Below, one piece after another: positions 16,310-24,649 of a stretch of DNA of 32,694 nucleotides (position 1 is its first letter; each line of letters begins with the position of its first letter). A program made the translations under genes and the position numbers. Below the pieces are notes generated by a model. The model was not told the DNA's origin. It ran no database searches and worked only from the letters and a program-made list of their open reading frames with translations. This stretch comes from Bacteroides sp. (GTDB lineage: Bacteria; Bacteroidota; Bacteroidia; Bacteroidales; Muribaculaceae): the NCBI GenBank assembly GCA_014802265.1, contig JAAVCP010000008.1:76512-109205 (forward strand), in the 5' to 3' direction.

Positions 16310-17383
16310 TTACTCGCTTCTAATTTCACTTTTTGCATCTCTCTCAATCAACCCCAGATCAGCTTTTATGAAGCGCAGGCGCATTAACTGCTCCTTCATT
16401 CCTTCTATATCAAGACGGCTAGTATTGTGAGAATGATAGTCTTCAACAGTTGTGAGGCTACCCTCACCCTCTGTAAAATACTTGTCGTAATTGAGATCTC
16501 GCGTGTCTGCGGGGATACGGTAGTAGTTACCCATGTCGATAGCTTTTGCCATCTCTTCGCGAGTAACAAGAGTTTCGTAAAGTTTTTCGCCGTGACGGGT
16601 ACCGATTACCTTTACCTCAGTTTCTCCATATTTCGGATCAACTTTGGAGTAAATTTGTTTCAGAGCCTCTGCGAGAGTTGATAGGGTTGCGGCAGGAGCC
16701 TTCTGAACGAAGAGGTCCCCATTGTGTCCGTGAGTGAACGCGTAGATTACGAGGTCAACGGCATCATCAAGCGTCATCATGAAGCGTGTCATTTCAGGGT
16801 CGGTAATTGTGATAGGTTTGCCATCCATCATCTGCTCAACCCATAGCGGTATCACAGATCCGCGGCTTGCCATCACATTCCCATAGCGAGTACAACAGAT
16901 TGTTGTTGGAGCACCCTCGCCGAGTTCACGGCCTTTGGCAATAGCAACCTTCTCCATCAGAGCCTTCGAAATACCCATCGCATTAATGGGATATGCAGCT
17001 TTATCGGTAGAAAGCACAACCACATTTCTCACTCCGTGTTCTATAGCCGAAAGGAGCACATTGTTGGTGCCCTCTACGTTAGTGCGTGTTGCCTCCATCG
17101 GGAAGAATTCGCAGCTCGGAACCTGTTTCAAAGCAGCCGCAGAAAACACGTAGTCCACGCCATGCATCGCAATATCGACCGATTCTTTATTACGAACATC
17201 GCCAATGAAATACTTCACCTTAGGATTCTGAAGCCGATGTCTCATATCATCCTGTTTTTTCTCATCACGGCTGAGTATACGAATTTCCTTGATATCCGAA
17301 TCAAGGAAACGACGCAGAACTGCATTGCCGAACGATCCGGTGCCTCCTGTAATCAAGAGAACTTTGTCTTTAAATACTGACAT
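16310..17383 (-). CDS. fnlA: UDP-GlcNAc 4,6-dehydratase/5-epimerase, FnlA/CapE/WbjB type
   Basis: This 357-residue protein is a full-length FnlA/CapE-type enzyme that turns UDP-GlcNAc into UDP-2-acetamido-2,6-dideoxy-L-hexos-4-ulose intermediates. The NADP-binding TGGTGSFGN is at 14-22, AALKQVPSCE follows FSAA, and the active-site strand has STDKAAYPINAMGISKALMEK, with the Asp-Lys pair and the Met-for-Tyr arrangement characteristic of CapE/FlaA1 relatives. FVQKAPAATL and GTRHGEKLYETL in the C-terminal half are also typical. Three bases separate it from the reductase gene downstream. It supplies the L-sugar branch of the repeat unit. Confidence 0.92.
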   Translation of the reverse strand: MSVFKDKVLLITGGTGSFGNAVLRRFLDSDIKEIRILSRDEKKQDDMRHRLQNPKVKYFIGDVRNKESVDIAMHGVDYVFSAAALKQVPSCEFFPMEATRTNVEGTNNVLLSAIEHGVRNVVVLSTDKAAYPINAMGISKALMEKVAIAKGRELGEGAPTTICCTRYGNVMASRGSVIPLWVEQMMDGKPITITDPEMTRFMMTLDDAVDLVIYAFTHGHNGDLFVQKAPAATLSTLAEALKQIYSKVDPKYGETEVKVIGTRHGEKLYETLVTREEMAKAIDMGNYYRIPADTRDLNYDKYFTEGEGSLTTVEDYHSHNTSRLDIEGMKEQLMRLRFIKADLGLIERDAKSEIRSE

Positions 17384-17394
17384 GGTTATGGGTA

Positions 17395-18462
17395 TTATAA
17401 TTTATCATTTATTTTTTTAAATAATTCCGTCCAACCTTCTCGTTTCGAGGTATCTAATGGAGTGTATCTTTTCTCTTTTACCAGTTTGTTGATTGCTATG
17501 GCCCATTCTTCGGGTTTATCATAAGGAAGGAAGATTGCTCCTTCATAATTGTTGAGTACTTCACGCGCATAGGGTAAATCAACCGTAATAATCGGTAATC
17601 CCATCGTGGCCGCTTCAATCAGAGGAAGTCCAAATGTCTCAATGAAACTAGGAAAAACCAAAGCATCGCAGTTTTCATATATATTGCAGATATCTTTATA
17701 TGGCAAGATTCCCAATGACTTTATTCTGTCATCATTGAATTTTTTTGTAACTGTGAAATATAATTGAATATTGGGATTATCAACCTCTTTCAATGCTTTG
17801 ACCAATAATTCATGATTCTTATATGGAAACAGAGTAGCAGGAAAGAACAGATTCATTTTTGATTTGTCTAAAAAAACATTTGAATTTGAGATAGCGACCG
17901 AATTAATGGAGGGCGAAAATACACCAATATTCTTTCCCGGATGAGAAAATTTCCTTATGAAACCTCTTTTTATAAAATCTAATTGAACAAAAATATAATC
18001 ATCTTTTCTCAAAAAAAGACTAACAAAGAATGGATAAACATACTTATAAAACCATAATGTTCGCTCAGACTTCTTAAGTGGGCACCACCGATTTTTATAA
18101 AAAGGTATCGACTGGTGGTAATAAATAAATCTTGGGATATTCTTTTCTGATACCCGAAAGTTTGTGTTTTGCAAGGAGATAGTGGCTAAAGGTTTGATTT
18201 GATTAGTTCTCAACCATTTATTTAATCCATACCAATCCCATATAAAACGTCTTACAAGACTCTTAACATTTGGTATTGGTTTCAGTATGACATTCGGAAC
18301 AGGAGATTTAAATTCTATTTTCTCAGAAATAAATATTAACCATTCCTTACCGTCGTTAGGTATATTTTCAAAAAATTGTTTTAAAATACTTAAAGCCCCA
18401 CTTTGGTCTAATGCAGTCGCATTAACGACGATTTTACTTTGTAATTTATCCTTGTCTACCAT
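17395..18462 (-). CDS. GT4-family glycosyltransferase
   Basis: The 355-residue product has the GT-B C-terminal donor site: FFPATLFPYKNHELLVKAL, then a nucleotide-sugar site with FPSFIETFGLPLIEAATMGLPI and the conserved E-x7-E spacing. The N-terminal half contains a YYHQSIPF segment seen in capsule GT4 enzymes that act on lipid-linked intermediates. Donor and acceptor cannot be assigned. The sequence around it (17.4-20.7 kb) is markedly more A+T-rich than the flanking sugar-nucleotide genes, as is common for the strain-specific core of polysaccharide loci. It follows the Wzy gene by 16 bases. Confidence 0.82.
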   Translation of the reverse strand: MVDKDKLQSKIVVNATALDQSGALSILKQFFENIPNDGKEWLIFISEKIEFKSPVPNVILKPIPNVKSLVRRFIWDWYGLNKWLRTNQIKPLATISLQNTNFRVSEKNIPRFIYYHQSIPFYKNRWCPLKKSERTLWFYKYVYPFFVSLFLRKDDYIFVQLDFIKRGFIRKFSHPGKNIGVFSPSINSVAISNSNVFLDKSKMNLFFPATLFPYKNHELLVKALKEVDNPNIQLYFTVTKKFNDDRIKSLGILPYKDICNIYENCDALVFPSFIETFGLPLIEAATMGLPIITVDLPYAREVLNNYEGAIFLPYDKPEEWAIAINKLVKEKRYTPLDTSKREGWTELFKKINDKL

Positions 18463-18478
18463 ATCTCAGATAAAAAAA

Positions 18479-19483
18479 TTAAAGATAATAGGAATTAATC
18501 ATCATACTCATTTCAGAGCTCGAAGTTCCAAAGCCCATAACCGGTCTTACGACATATCTCCAGGCCAAAAATAAAAGAATACATAATTTAATATAATTCT
18601 CTGCTTTTATGCGGCACACCTGTGGAACGGACGAATTCTTAATATATAAAAAGTATGCAAACCAGATAGGAATAAGAGAGGCCACAAATCTATTAGTTAA
18701 AATCTGCATTTTAAAACCGGCTAAAAGGAAACAGGAACTACCTACACTTAGAATATAAAGCCATTTATAAATTGTATCCTTTCGTATTGTTCTATACTTC
18801 CTTAAAATAAATTGATTCAATCGAAATATCCAGCTGATAATCAATATATATGGAAACGAATTAAATAAACCACCAGCAAAAGAAGATACTTGTTCCTGAT
18901 AATCTTCATATTGAGGATCATACATTTGGATCAAACCGACGGCAAAACCGACTATAATATTACTTAATATTATCGCTAGTAGTTGAGTATTAGTTGTCTT
19001 TTTTGAGACATAAAAAAATACGATATAAGCTCCCAAAAGTATTATTACCGACTTATGAAAGGTTATAGAGATAGTTATGACAATCAGTGCCTTTATAAGA
19101 CTTTTATTATATAAAAGATAAGAAGAATATAATATTAAGGGGAAAGCTAAATAATAACGAATCTGGTTACCAATTTGAACGTAATAAAAGTACAATAGGA
19201 TAACTACTAAAATTAAAGGTTTTATCCTTATATATCTGCATAAATTCAAATAGGATAGGGCTATTAATAGAATATGGAATTGAAATAGATTTTGATAGTC
19301 TAATCCATAAGATGTAAATAATACTGCTAAAATAGAAAACCCAATGTCTCGAGAGAATATGGGATGATAAAAAGAGTACTCATAACCCTCCCAATCACTG
19401 GTGTAATGAAGGCCCCAAAAAGGAAGGACAAGCATAAGAAATGCGATGAGATAAGACTGAATAGGATATCTTTTAGTTTCCAT
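18479..19483 (-). CDS. EpsG-family Wzy-type polysaccharide polymerase
   Basis: This is a 334-residue integral membrane protein with roughly ten hydrophobic segments and few other features. The TSDWEGYEY motif near the N-terminus, the IRYYLAFPLILYSSYLL block and the FHKSVIIL block are hallmarks of the EpsG/O-antigen polymerase group. I start it at the ATG at 19483; an earlier TTG at 19510 would increase the overlap with the upstream gene from 11 to 38 bases. It would join lipid-linked repeat units in the periplasm. The gene is strongly A+T-rich with rare codons, as Wzy genes usually are. Confidence 0.82.
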   Translation of the reverse strand: METKRYPIQSYLIAFLMLVLPFWGLHYTSDWEGYEYSFYHPIFSRDIGFSILAVLFTSYGLDYQNLFQFHILLIALSYLNLCRYIRIKPLILVVILLYFYYVQIGNQIRYYLAFPLILYSSYLLYNKSLIKALIVITISITFHKSVIILLGAYIVFFYVSKKTTNTQLLAIILSNIIVGFAVGLIQMYDPQYEDYQEQVSSFAGGLFNSFPYILIISWIFRLNQFILRKYRTIRKDTIYKWLYILSVGSSCFLLAGFKMQILTNRFVASLIPIWFAYFLYIKNSSVPQVCRIKAENYIKLCILLFLAWRYVVRPVMGFGTSSSEMSMMINSYYL

Positions 19484-20684
19484 TGCTAAATTTGGATAGC
19501 TGTTTTGCAAGAATTAAAGGGCTTGCCTCAGGATACATTTCAATCACCTTAGCAAAATCAATAGAAGTATATCTATGTGCGTTTATGAACTCTACCAATT
19601 CATTTAGTTCTTCCCTACTATACTTCCCATCCATTCTCAACTTGAAACAATATTTCAATGGATACTTTTTCAATAATTCTATATTTACGTCATTATCATC
19701 GTAATAAAACTGAATTATCGGTTTTCCGGTGGTCATGTAATTGAAAACCTTGCTTGATATTTGAATACCGGCTATTTCAGAAACAGAAAAGAGAATTCCA
19801 GCCCTATGAATATATTCCTGAGCGTCTTGAAAAGGTACTTGTCCTCTATTCTCCACATTGCTCGGGTTCTCTGATGCAAACTGTTCTACATTCTTGACAT
19901 CATTACCCATTACGCAAAAAATTATTTTTGCAGTGATCTCAGGTAAAATAATCTTCAGCAATTTGATTAATTCCGTCGACTTTACGTATCCTTTTAAAAA
20001 TGATCCACTATAAAGTAAATTACCATCTGATTTGATTTCTTTAATAGGAGGAATTAATAAGGGATGTTCTATAAAATCAATTTGTGGTAATAAACCGGGA
20101 ATATTTTTTTCAAAGAAATCTCTTTGTGAATGAATGATAAAACATTTATTGCATTGCGAAAGCAATGAATCAACTAAACGTATATTGCCACGTCTTTTTA
20201 GTCTCATGTTGATCCTCAGCCTATGCAAGGAAGGATTATCTACATAGTTATCAAAAATTACCGGGGTGATCTTGACATTCCCATAAGATTGTCGTTTAAA
20301 GGCAACGGCTGCGACTATTGATTCAAATGGAAATGAAAAAGGAATGATTAAATCTATTTTACTTTCCTCATTCTTCTTAGTTAACTGCTTCAAGTATCCC
20401 TGAATCAATTGTTTATTTATAGAATGTTTATGAATTAGAGCCGAAGCGTATCTTTTAGCTCTGATTATAAATTTCCATACCCTACTACCCGAATGATATT
20501 TTTGATTATCTTTACCAGAAAATCTTATAACATGTTTATCTGGGGATTCGAAGCCATCGTAAGGAATCATTACAGTGACCTCATTTCCCATATCTTCCAA
20601 TGCCTTAACAACGTTCTTAGCACAAATTGCTACTGCTGACGGTTTGGGATCATATGAACCACATAATACTACAATATTCATCAT
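19473..20684 (-). CDS. Glycosyltransferase, GT-B fold (GT4-like)
   Basis: The 403-residue protein starts MMNIVVLCGSYDPKPSAVAICAK, a GT-B N-terminal strand and loop; either of two adjacent ATGs may be used. The C-terminal half has GNLLYSGSFLKGY, a NVENRGQVPFQDAQEYI stretch and ISSKVFNYMTTGKPII, which forms the usual donor-binding helix. No close named family is recognised. It overlaps the polymerase gene by 11 bases and lies 60 bases after licD. Presumably it adds one sugar of the repeat unit on the cytoplasmic side; the sugar is unknown. Confidence 0.78.
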   Translation of the reverse strand: MMNIVVLCGSYDPKPSAVAICAKNVVKALEDMGNEVTVMIPYDGFESPDKHVIRFSGKDNQKYHSGSRVWKFIIRAKRYASALIHKHSINKQLIQGYLKQLTKKNEESKIDLIIPFSFPFESIVAAVAFKRQSYGNVKITPVIFDNYVDNPSLHRLRINMRLKRRGNIRLVDSLLSQCNKCFIIHSQRDFFEKNIPGLLPQIDFIEHPLLIPPIKEIKSDGNLLYSGSFLKGYVKSTELIKLLKIILPEITAKIIFCVMGNDVKNVEQFASENPSNVENRGQVPFQDAQEYIHRAGILFSVSEIAGIQISSKVFNYMTTGKPIIQFYYDDNDVNIELLKKYPLKYCFKLRMDGKYSREELNELVEFINAHRYTSIDFAKVIEMYPEASPLILAKQLSKFSNGN

Positions 20685-20744
20685 TCAGAACACCACTTTA
20701 GAGATATCAGAGTAAACTTCTATAAATTGCATTTTTTTATTAAT

Positions 20745-21533
20745 TCAGTCCTTAATATGAGTATGCTCTTGCTGCAATTCCATATACTCACCATATAATT
20801 TCTTCAGGTATGCATCGTAATTCCTCGGAACAGGTAAGAGTATCCCCTCAAAAGGAATTCTGATTGTGTCTTGAACATCTTCTTTGCATCGTGCCTTTAA
20901 GAACACAGAACCTAATGGATGTCTCAGTTGAGACTTTGCATTTATTCTGTCTATGGGCTTTATTATTCCAATAATCAGGTTGTTGAGAACACGCAATAAG
21001 GGGAATACGCACTTTCCAATTCTGCTGTTCATGGCCCAGCGCTTGCAGTAAACTTCCAGTACTCTAAGCCTGCCGCAGAAATAATGGAGCTTAACAGAAT
21101 TTGAGGGTGTCATTCTGAAGATATCTATGTATAATCCCTGGTATTTATACAGCTTATCGATGCCGAAATTTTCATTTACGTGTGTTGTCTTATCACGAAG
21201 TTTGGCAAAATCCATTATATAATTAGGGTCATCCTCGTGTGTCTGCAACACAAATTCGTCAGTTTCGTGCTTACGTAAATAGTCAATGAGTCTAGCGTAA
21301 TCACTTTCGAGCATCTCAATGTCGATATCATCGTCCCATGGAATGAACCCACCGTGACGCACTGCTCCTAAACACGTCCCGGAAGAAAGCCAATATTTAG
21401 CCTCGATCCTCCCGCATACACTATCGATGTATTTCAACATTTCAAGTTGTCTAAGCTGAATGTTTCGGAGTCTGGAACCGTCCGGATTGAATTTTTCCCT
21501 TAATTCAGCCTGTATGGCAGCGTCTATCATCAA
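20745..21533 (-). CDS. LicD-family phosphotransferase, candidate aminoethylphosphonate transferase
   Basis: The 262-residue protein has the LicD signature in full: YWLSSGTCLGAVRHGGFIPWDDDIDIEM (48-75), with the metal-binding DDDID. LicD-family enzymes move phosphocholine or similar groups from CDP/CMP-activated donors to sugars. No choline kinase or CDP-choline gene is present, but the same operon encodes AEP synthesis and a CMP-AEP-type nucleotidyltransferase. The simplest inference is transfer of AEP to a sugar of the repeat unit. Family members can also move glycerol, ribitol or mannosyl phosphate, so the donor remains to be proven. Confidence 0.85.
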   Translation of the reverse strand: MMIDAAIQAELREKFNPDGSRLRNIQLRQLEMLKYIDSVCGRIEAKYWLSSGTCLGAVRHGGFIPWDDDIDIEMLESDYARLIDYLRKHETDEFVLQTHEDDPNYIMDFAKLRDKTTHVNENFGIDKLYKYQGLYIDIFRMTPSNSVKLHYFCGRLRVLEVYCKRWAMNSRIGKCVFPLLRVLNNLIIGIIKPIDRINAKSQLRHPLGSVFLKARCKEDVQDTIRIPFEGILLPVPRNYDAYLKKLYGEYMELQQEHTHIKD

Positions 21534-21542
21534 CGATTACTT

Positions 21543-22661
21543 TTAATTTTTATAATAGCTCATAAAAAGTTTCTTCAATCCGCCATTACAAATTTGCGGA
21601 CCGTTTATTTCCCAGTTATCGTTCCCTTCGACGAAAATAGGACCCTCGGAGCCTACGGCTATATCCCACCCTATTGACTTAATCCCGGTCAGGTGCGAAT
21701 GAAGAAATACAGCCTGTCGTTTACATTCGTCAAAATAAGGGATCTGAACGCCGGCAAGCCTTATACCACTGTCGGGATGTTCAGCTACCTTTGTACCATA
21801 AGATGGCTTATAGAATCCAAAATCCTTTAATTGTCCGGTCTCCAGGTTTATGCCTACGGCTAATCCTCCTTGCGATGTATTATCGACAACGGCATCACCG
21901 GTACCAATTCTAAGAATCGAAGGAAAAACTTCTGGCTTATTGGTTTTAGGGTTTCGGATAGTTACTAGCCTGATTGTATTCAACGATTGAGGATGAAGTT
22001 TTGCCAACACGTTGTGCTGTGTTATTGACTCTTGTACAAGGTAATCGGTCGAAGATAAAATATCAGCGAATTCATAAGTCCCGATTTCACATCCGTTGGC
22101 TGTAATCTTTCCATCCTTTATATGCACCTTATAAATACCGTCGCCGCATTCACCATCAACCGGCTTCATAAATAAGTCCTTGGGAGCGCTCTTTATAAAG
22201 TCCTCTACAGATATGTACTTTTTTGATGACAGTTCAAACAATCCTTCAGGTGAAGAAACAGCTATATTCCCGGCTGACTTTATTCCATAATAAGCCGTAA
22301 ACATTCCGAAAAGCAATTTGTCCCTGAGAACAGCTGTAGTAGAGTGTGGATTTATATTTTGTTTATCGCGCAACCTCGAGAAAGGTACATAATGAAAATA
22401 TTCGGATTTCTGTTTCCTTGTCTTGACATCGAAACCATATGGAAAATAGAACTCATTAAGGTAACCATACTTAAGAATCTCAACCAATTGCTCAAAGAAT
22501 ATTCTAAATTCCCCTTTCCTTTTCTTTTCGGGGAAATAGCTATCATGGTGGCACCACTTCTTTCGTTTTATGATTAGGCTTACAATCGAACGGGGCTTGC
22601 GATAGAAAGTCAATAAGCAAAAACTTTTTATTGATTGAGCTACTTCTAACATATTACTCAT
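21543..22661 (-). CDS. Sugar-transfer-associated ATP-grasp protein
   Basis: This 372-residue protein belongs to the ATP-grasp group associated with surface polysaccharide loci (Pfam ATPgrasp_ST). Its N-terminal WCHHDSYFPEKKRKGEFRI block is specific to the long form. The ATP-grasp core shows DLFMKPVDGECGDGIYKV, SLNTIRLVT, NTSQGGLAVGI and IGWDIAV..GPIFVEGNDNW. ATP-grasp enzymes usually join a carboxylate to an amine through an acyl phosphate; the substrate of this group is unknown. Its ATG overlaps the stop of a decayed homologue just upstream (ATGA). Attaching an amino acid or acyl group to an amino sugar or to AEP is a reasonable but unproven idea. Confidence 0.82.
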   Translation of the reverse strand: MSNMLEVAQSIKSFCLLTFYRKPRSIVSLIIKRKKWCHHDSYFPEKKRKGEFRIFFEQLVEILKYGYLNEFYFPYGFDVKTRKQKSEYFHYVPFSRLRDKQNINPHSTTAVLRDKLLFGMFTAYYGIKSAGNIAVSSPEGLFELSSKKYISVEDFIKSAPKDLFMKPVDGECGDGIYKVHIKDGKITANGCEIGTYEFADILSSTDYLVQESITQHNVLAKLHPQSLNTIRLVTIRNPKTNKPEVFPSILRIGTGDAVVDNTSQGGLAVGINLETGQLKDFGFYKPSYGTKVAEHPDSGIRLAGVQIPYFDECKRQAVFLHSHLTGIKSIGWDIAVGSEGPIFVEGNDNWEINGPQICNGGLKKLFMSYYKN

Positions 22662-23458
22662 GCTCCAGTCTGTTTTCTATAACATTTTAGCAACACCATC
22701 AATCTCTTCCTTGCTTGCTTTTGCAGAGAGTACAAAATTTTATAAGACCCATATTTTAGGTAGAGCGATACAATTCTATACTCCAATTTATTACGAAAGG
22801 GTTTATTACGAAAGGGTTTATTACGAAAGGGCAATTCATTTAGGTGTATAGCTTCTAGTTTTCGGTACTCCTTTAACCTTACAAGTAATTGTCCGGCTGA
22901 CACTTTCGGACCACGGGTTACAAGCCCTATCGAACCAATACGACCCAAATGTTTGACAAAGTAGTCTCCTTCAAAGCTTTTGCAAAAATCGGATAGACTT
23001 ATCGACTGCTTGGTTTGAGGTAAGTATACACTACCATTATCAAGTAAATCCACATTGCAACTGGAATCAATCTCAAGATACTCGCAGAACATTCCAAAAA
23101 GGAATTTATTTCGCAGTACTGCAGTTGTTCAGTGTAGGGTAATATTTGCCTTGTCGCGGAGTATTTCAAATGGGCTGTAGTGGAGATACATGGACATATC
23201 AGCGTTTGACTTCACATCAAAGCCATACGATAAATAGAATTAATTCGGATACCCGTATTTAATTACTTGCATCATCTGCTCAAAATAAATCCTGAATGAA
23301 GAACTTAGCTTTAATTCTGGATAATAGCTATCATGTCGACACCATCTGGAAGGATTCATTGTTAATTTACACATCCATAACGGTCTATAATATAATAGCC
23401 AAAAGAGCGATGACGCACTTCTGTTTAAAATATTTTTTATCTTCGTCAATTTACCCAT
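22658..23458 (-). pseudogene. Decayed duplicate of the ATP-grasp gene
   Basis: From an ATG at 23458 the frame matches the N-terminus of its neighbour (WCRHDSYYPE...FRIYFEQ...VIKYGYPN). It then meets an in-frame TAA at 23240-23242 where the neighbour has GAA (Glu). It continues in the same frame (FYLSYGFDVK) to a TGA at 23129-23131 where the neighbour has Ser in NPHSTTAVLR. It runs on as a 144-residue open stretch to 22658. That remnant keeps a glycine-rich ATP-grasp loop (HLGRIGSIGLV), then diverges and carries a triplet PFRNK repeat, suggesting an internal deletion. The two nonsense codons plus a lost C-terminal core mark it as non-functional. Confidence 0.85.
22787..22831 (-). repeat. Three perfect 15-bp tandem repeats
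   Basis: The unit tttattacgaaaggg occurs three times without spacers or mismatches, encoding PFRNK repeated in the decayed ATP-grasp frame. The perfect identity implies recent slippage expansion. The 15-bp period keeps the frame. Confidence 0.95.
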
Positions 23459-23548
23459 TTTCAATATAAACCTTAGGGTGAGGAAGACTTCGAACCTTCA
23501 AAACACTGTGACGTATACGTGCAACGTCTTACCGGTCGAATCAATTAT

Positions 23549-24646
23549 TTACAATTCAATAAAGTAAAATTTATTTTTCTCTTTTTTTTCTTTAATGAAT
23601 TCAATCACTTCGTTCGTGCGATCTTTGAAAATGGGACCGCCTGCTAACTGTTGTACTCGTATACCGGGCCAGTATAAATTTACTTCGATAAACTGTGGAT
23701 TGTTGTTAACATCCAGGGCAAAGTCCCACGAAGCAAAACCGCAAGCTGCTATGCGCCGATGGCCATCAAACGCAGCTTCCTTTACTTTCTCGAAATTCGG
23801 AATCTGGAAATTCTCGAATTTATGGCCATTTCTTTCGGTGACTTTTGCGCCATCAATTGATAGTCCGTACTTTAATAGTTTACCGGAATCAGTATCTATA
23901 CCTATCATAAGGCCACCCTGCTGAAGATTGTCCAGAATCTGACCTTCTGCACCAACTCTAAATACGCAAGCGCACAGTGAGATTTCGCCATTTAGTAGGA
24001 GTGTCGAAATTCTCAGGGTATTCAACGAGGACGGATTAAATTGTTCTAAATCTTTAGAACCGTTTATAATCTCCTGGACAACAAAGTTTTCGTCGAACGA
24101 TTTGATTAATTCTTTCAGTTTGTCCTTGTCCTTGAAATTGACAAATTGGACTCCGCGTCCTCCGCTCGTATTAGTAGATTGCTTTATTATAAAATCTTTC
24201 TCGTAATTAGAAAGATATTCGATAAGCGCCTGCTCCGATATAGGCTTTTTATCTACATCCAGAATTGACGAGTTTATGCTGCTTGCAAGAGTTATGGGTT
24301 GCGGTAGATCTCCGAGCATGTGCCTGAACATACTCTTATGAATAAGGGCTCTGTAGTATTCCTTCGGATTAAGGGTTCGTAGCACGACAGGATAGTAAAC
24401 ACTGCCTGCTACAAGATTCGCGTCAAAAGTATCGATTGCTTTCTGAATCTCGTAGTATGGGAATGCCATGCCGGGCTTCGGATGAATCTGTCCCCATAAA
24501 TCGCAGACTGCCTTTTTTTCATCGGCATCAAGACTTATCCTCGGGTAAGAAGTGAGCATCCGATGGTCGTCTGCGATGCCTCGGAGAGAGTAGCGATTGA
24601 GGAGATAGCTACTCACTTTTTGTTTAACGGTTTCCTTTATCGCCAT
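23549..24646 (-). CDS. Sugar-transfer-associated ATP-grasp protein, second type
   Basis: This 365-residue ATP-grasp protein shares the core order of the enzyme at 21543-22661: FIIKQSTNTSGGRGVQF loop, NFVVQEII, SLNTLRISTLL, NLQQGGLMIGID, and FASWDFALDVNNNPQFIEVNLYWPG with acidic metal ligands. Its N-terminal region differs (HPKPGMAFPYYEIQKAIDTFDANLV) and lacks the WCHHDSY block, so the two are paralogues of different subtypes and probably act on different substrates. It lies 3 bases from the flippase gene. The function of this family is unestablished; a ligase step in decorating the glycan is inferred from fold and context. Confidence 0.82.
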   Translation of the reverse strand: MAIKETVKQKVSSYLLNRYSLRGIADDHRMLTSYPRISLDADEKKAVCDLWGQIHPKPGMAFPYYEIQKAIDTFDANLVAGSVYYPVVLRTLNPKEYYRALIHKSMFRHMLGDLPQPITLASSINSSILDVDKKPISEQALIEYLSNYEKDFIIKQSTNTSGGRGVQFVNFKDKDKLKELIKSFDENFVVQEIINGSKDLEQFNPSSLNTLRISTLLLNGEISLCACVFRVGAEGQILDNLQQGGLMIGIDTDSGKLLKYGLSIDGAKVTERNGHKFENFQIPNFEKVKEAAFDGHRRIAACGFASWDFALDVNNNPQFIEVNLYWPGIRVQQLAGGPIFKDRTNEVIEFIKEKKEKNKFYFIEL

Positions 24647-24649
24647 ATA

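Noticed and set aside
20745..21533. LicD as a phosphocholine transferase.
   Set aside because: No choline uptake, kinase or choline cytidylyltransferase genes accompany it, whereas AEP genes do. Still possible if those genes are elsewhere.
22787..22831. Tandem repeats as a CRISPR array.
   Set aside because: Only three 15-bp units without spacers, inside a decayed coding sequence, and no cas genes.
23465..23548. On the minus strand a T-arm-like hairpin with a TTCGAAG loop (gaagg/tcttc stem) followed by ctcaccc, suggesting a tRNA or its 3' fragment.
   Set aside because: No matching 5' acceptor strand (gggtgag) or convincing D arm or anticodon arm is found upstream, and there is no CCA end. 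It may be a chance dyad or a tRNA-derived scar; unsupported.
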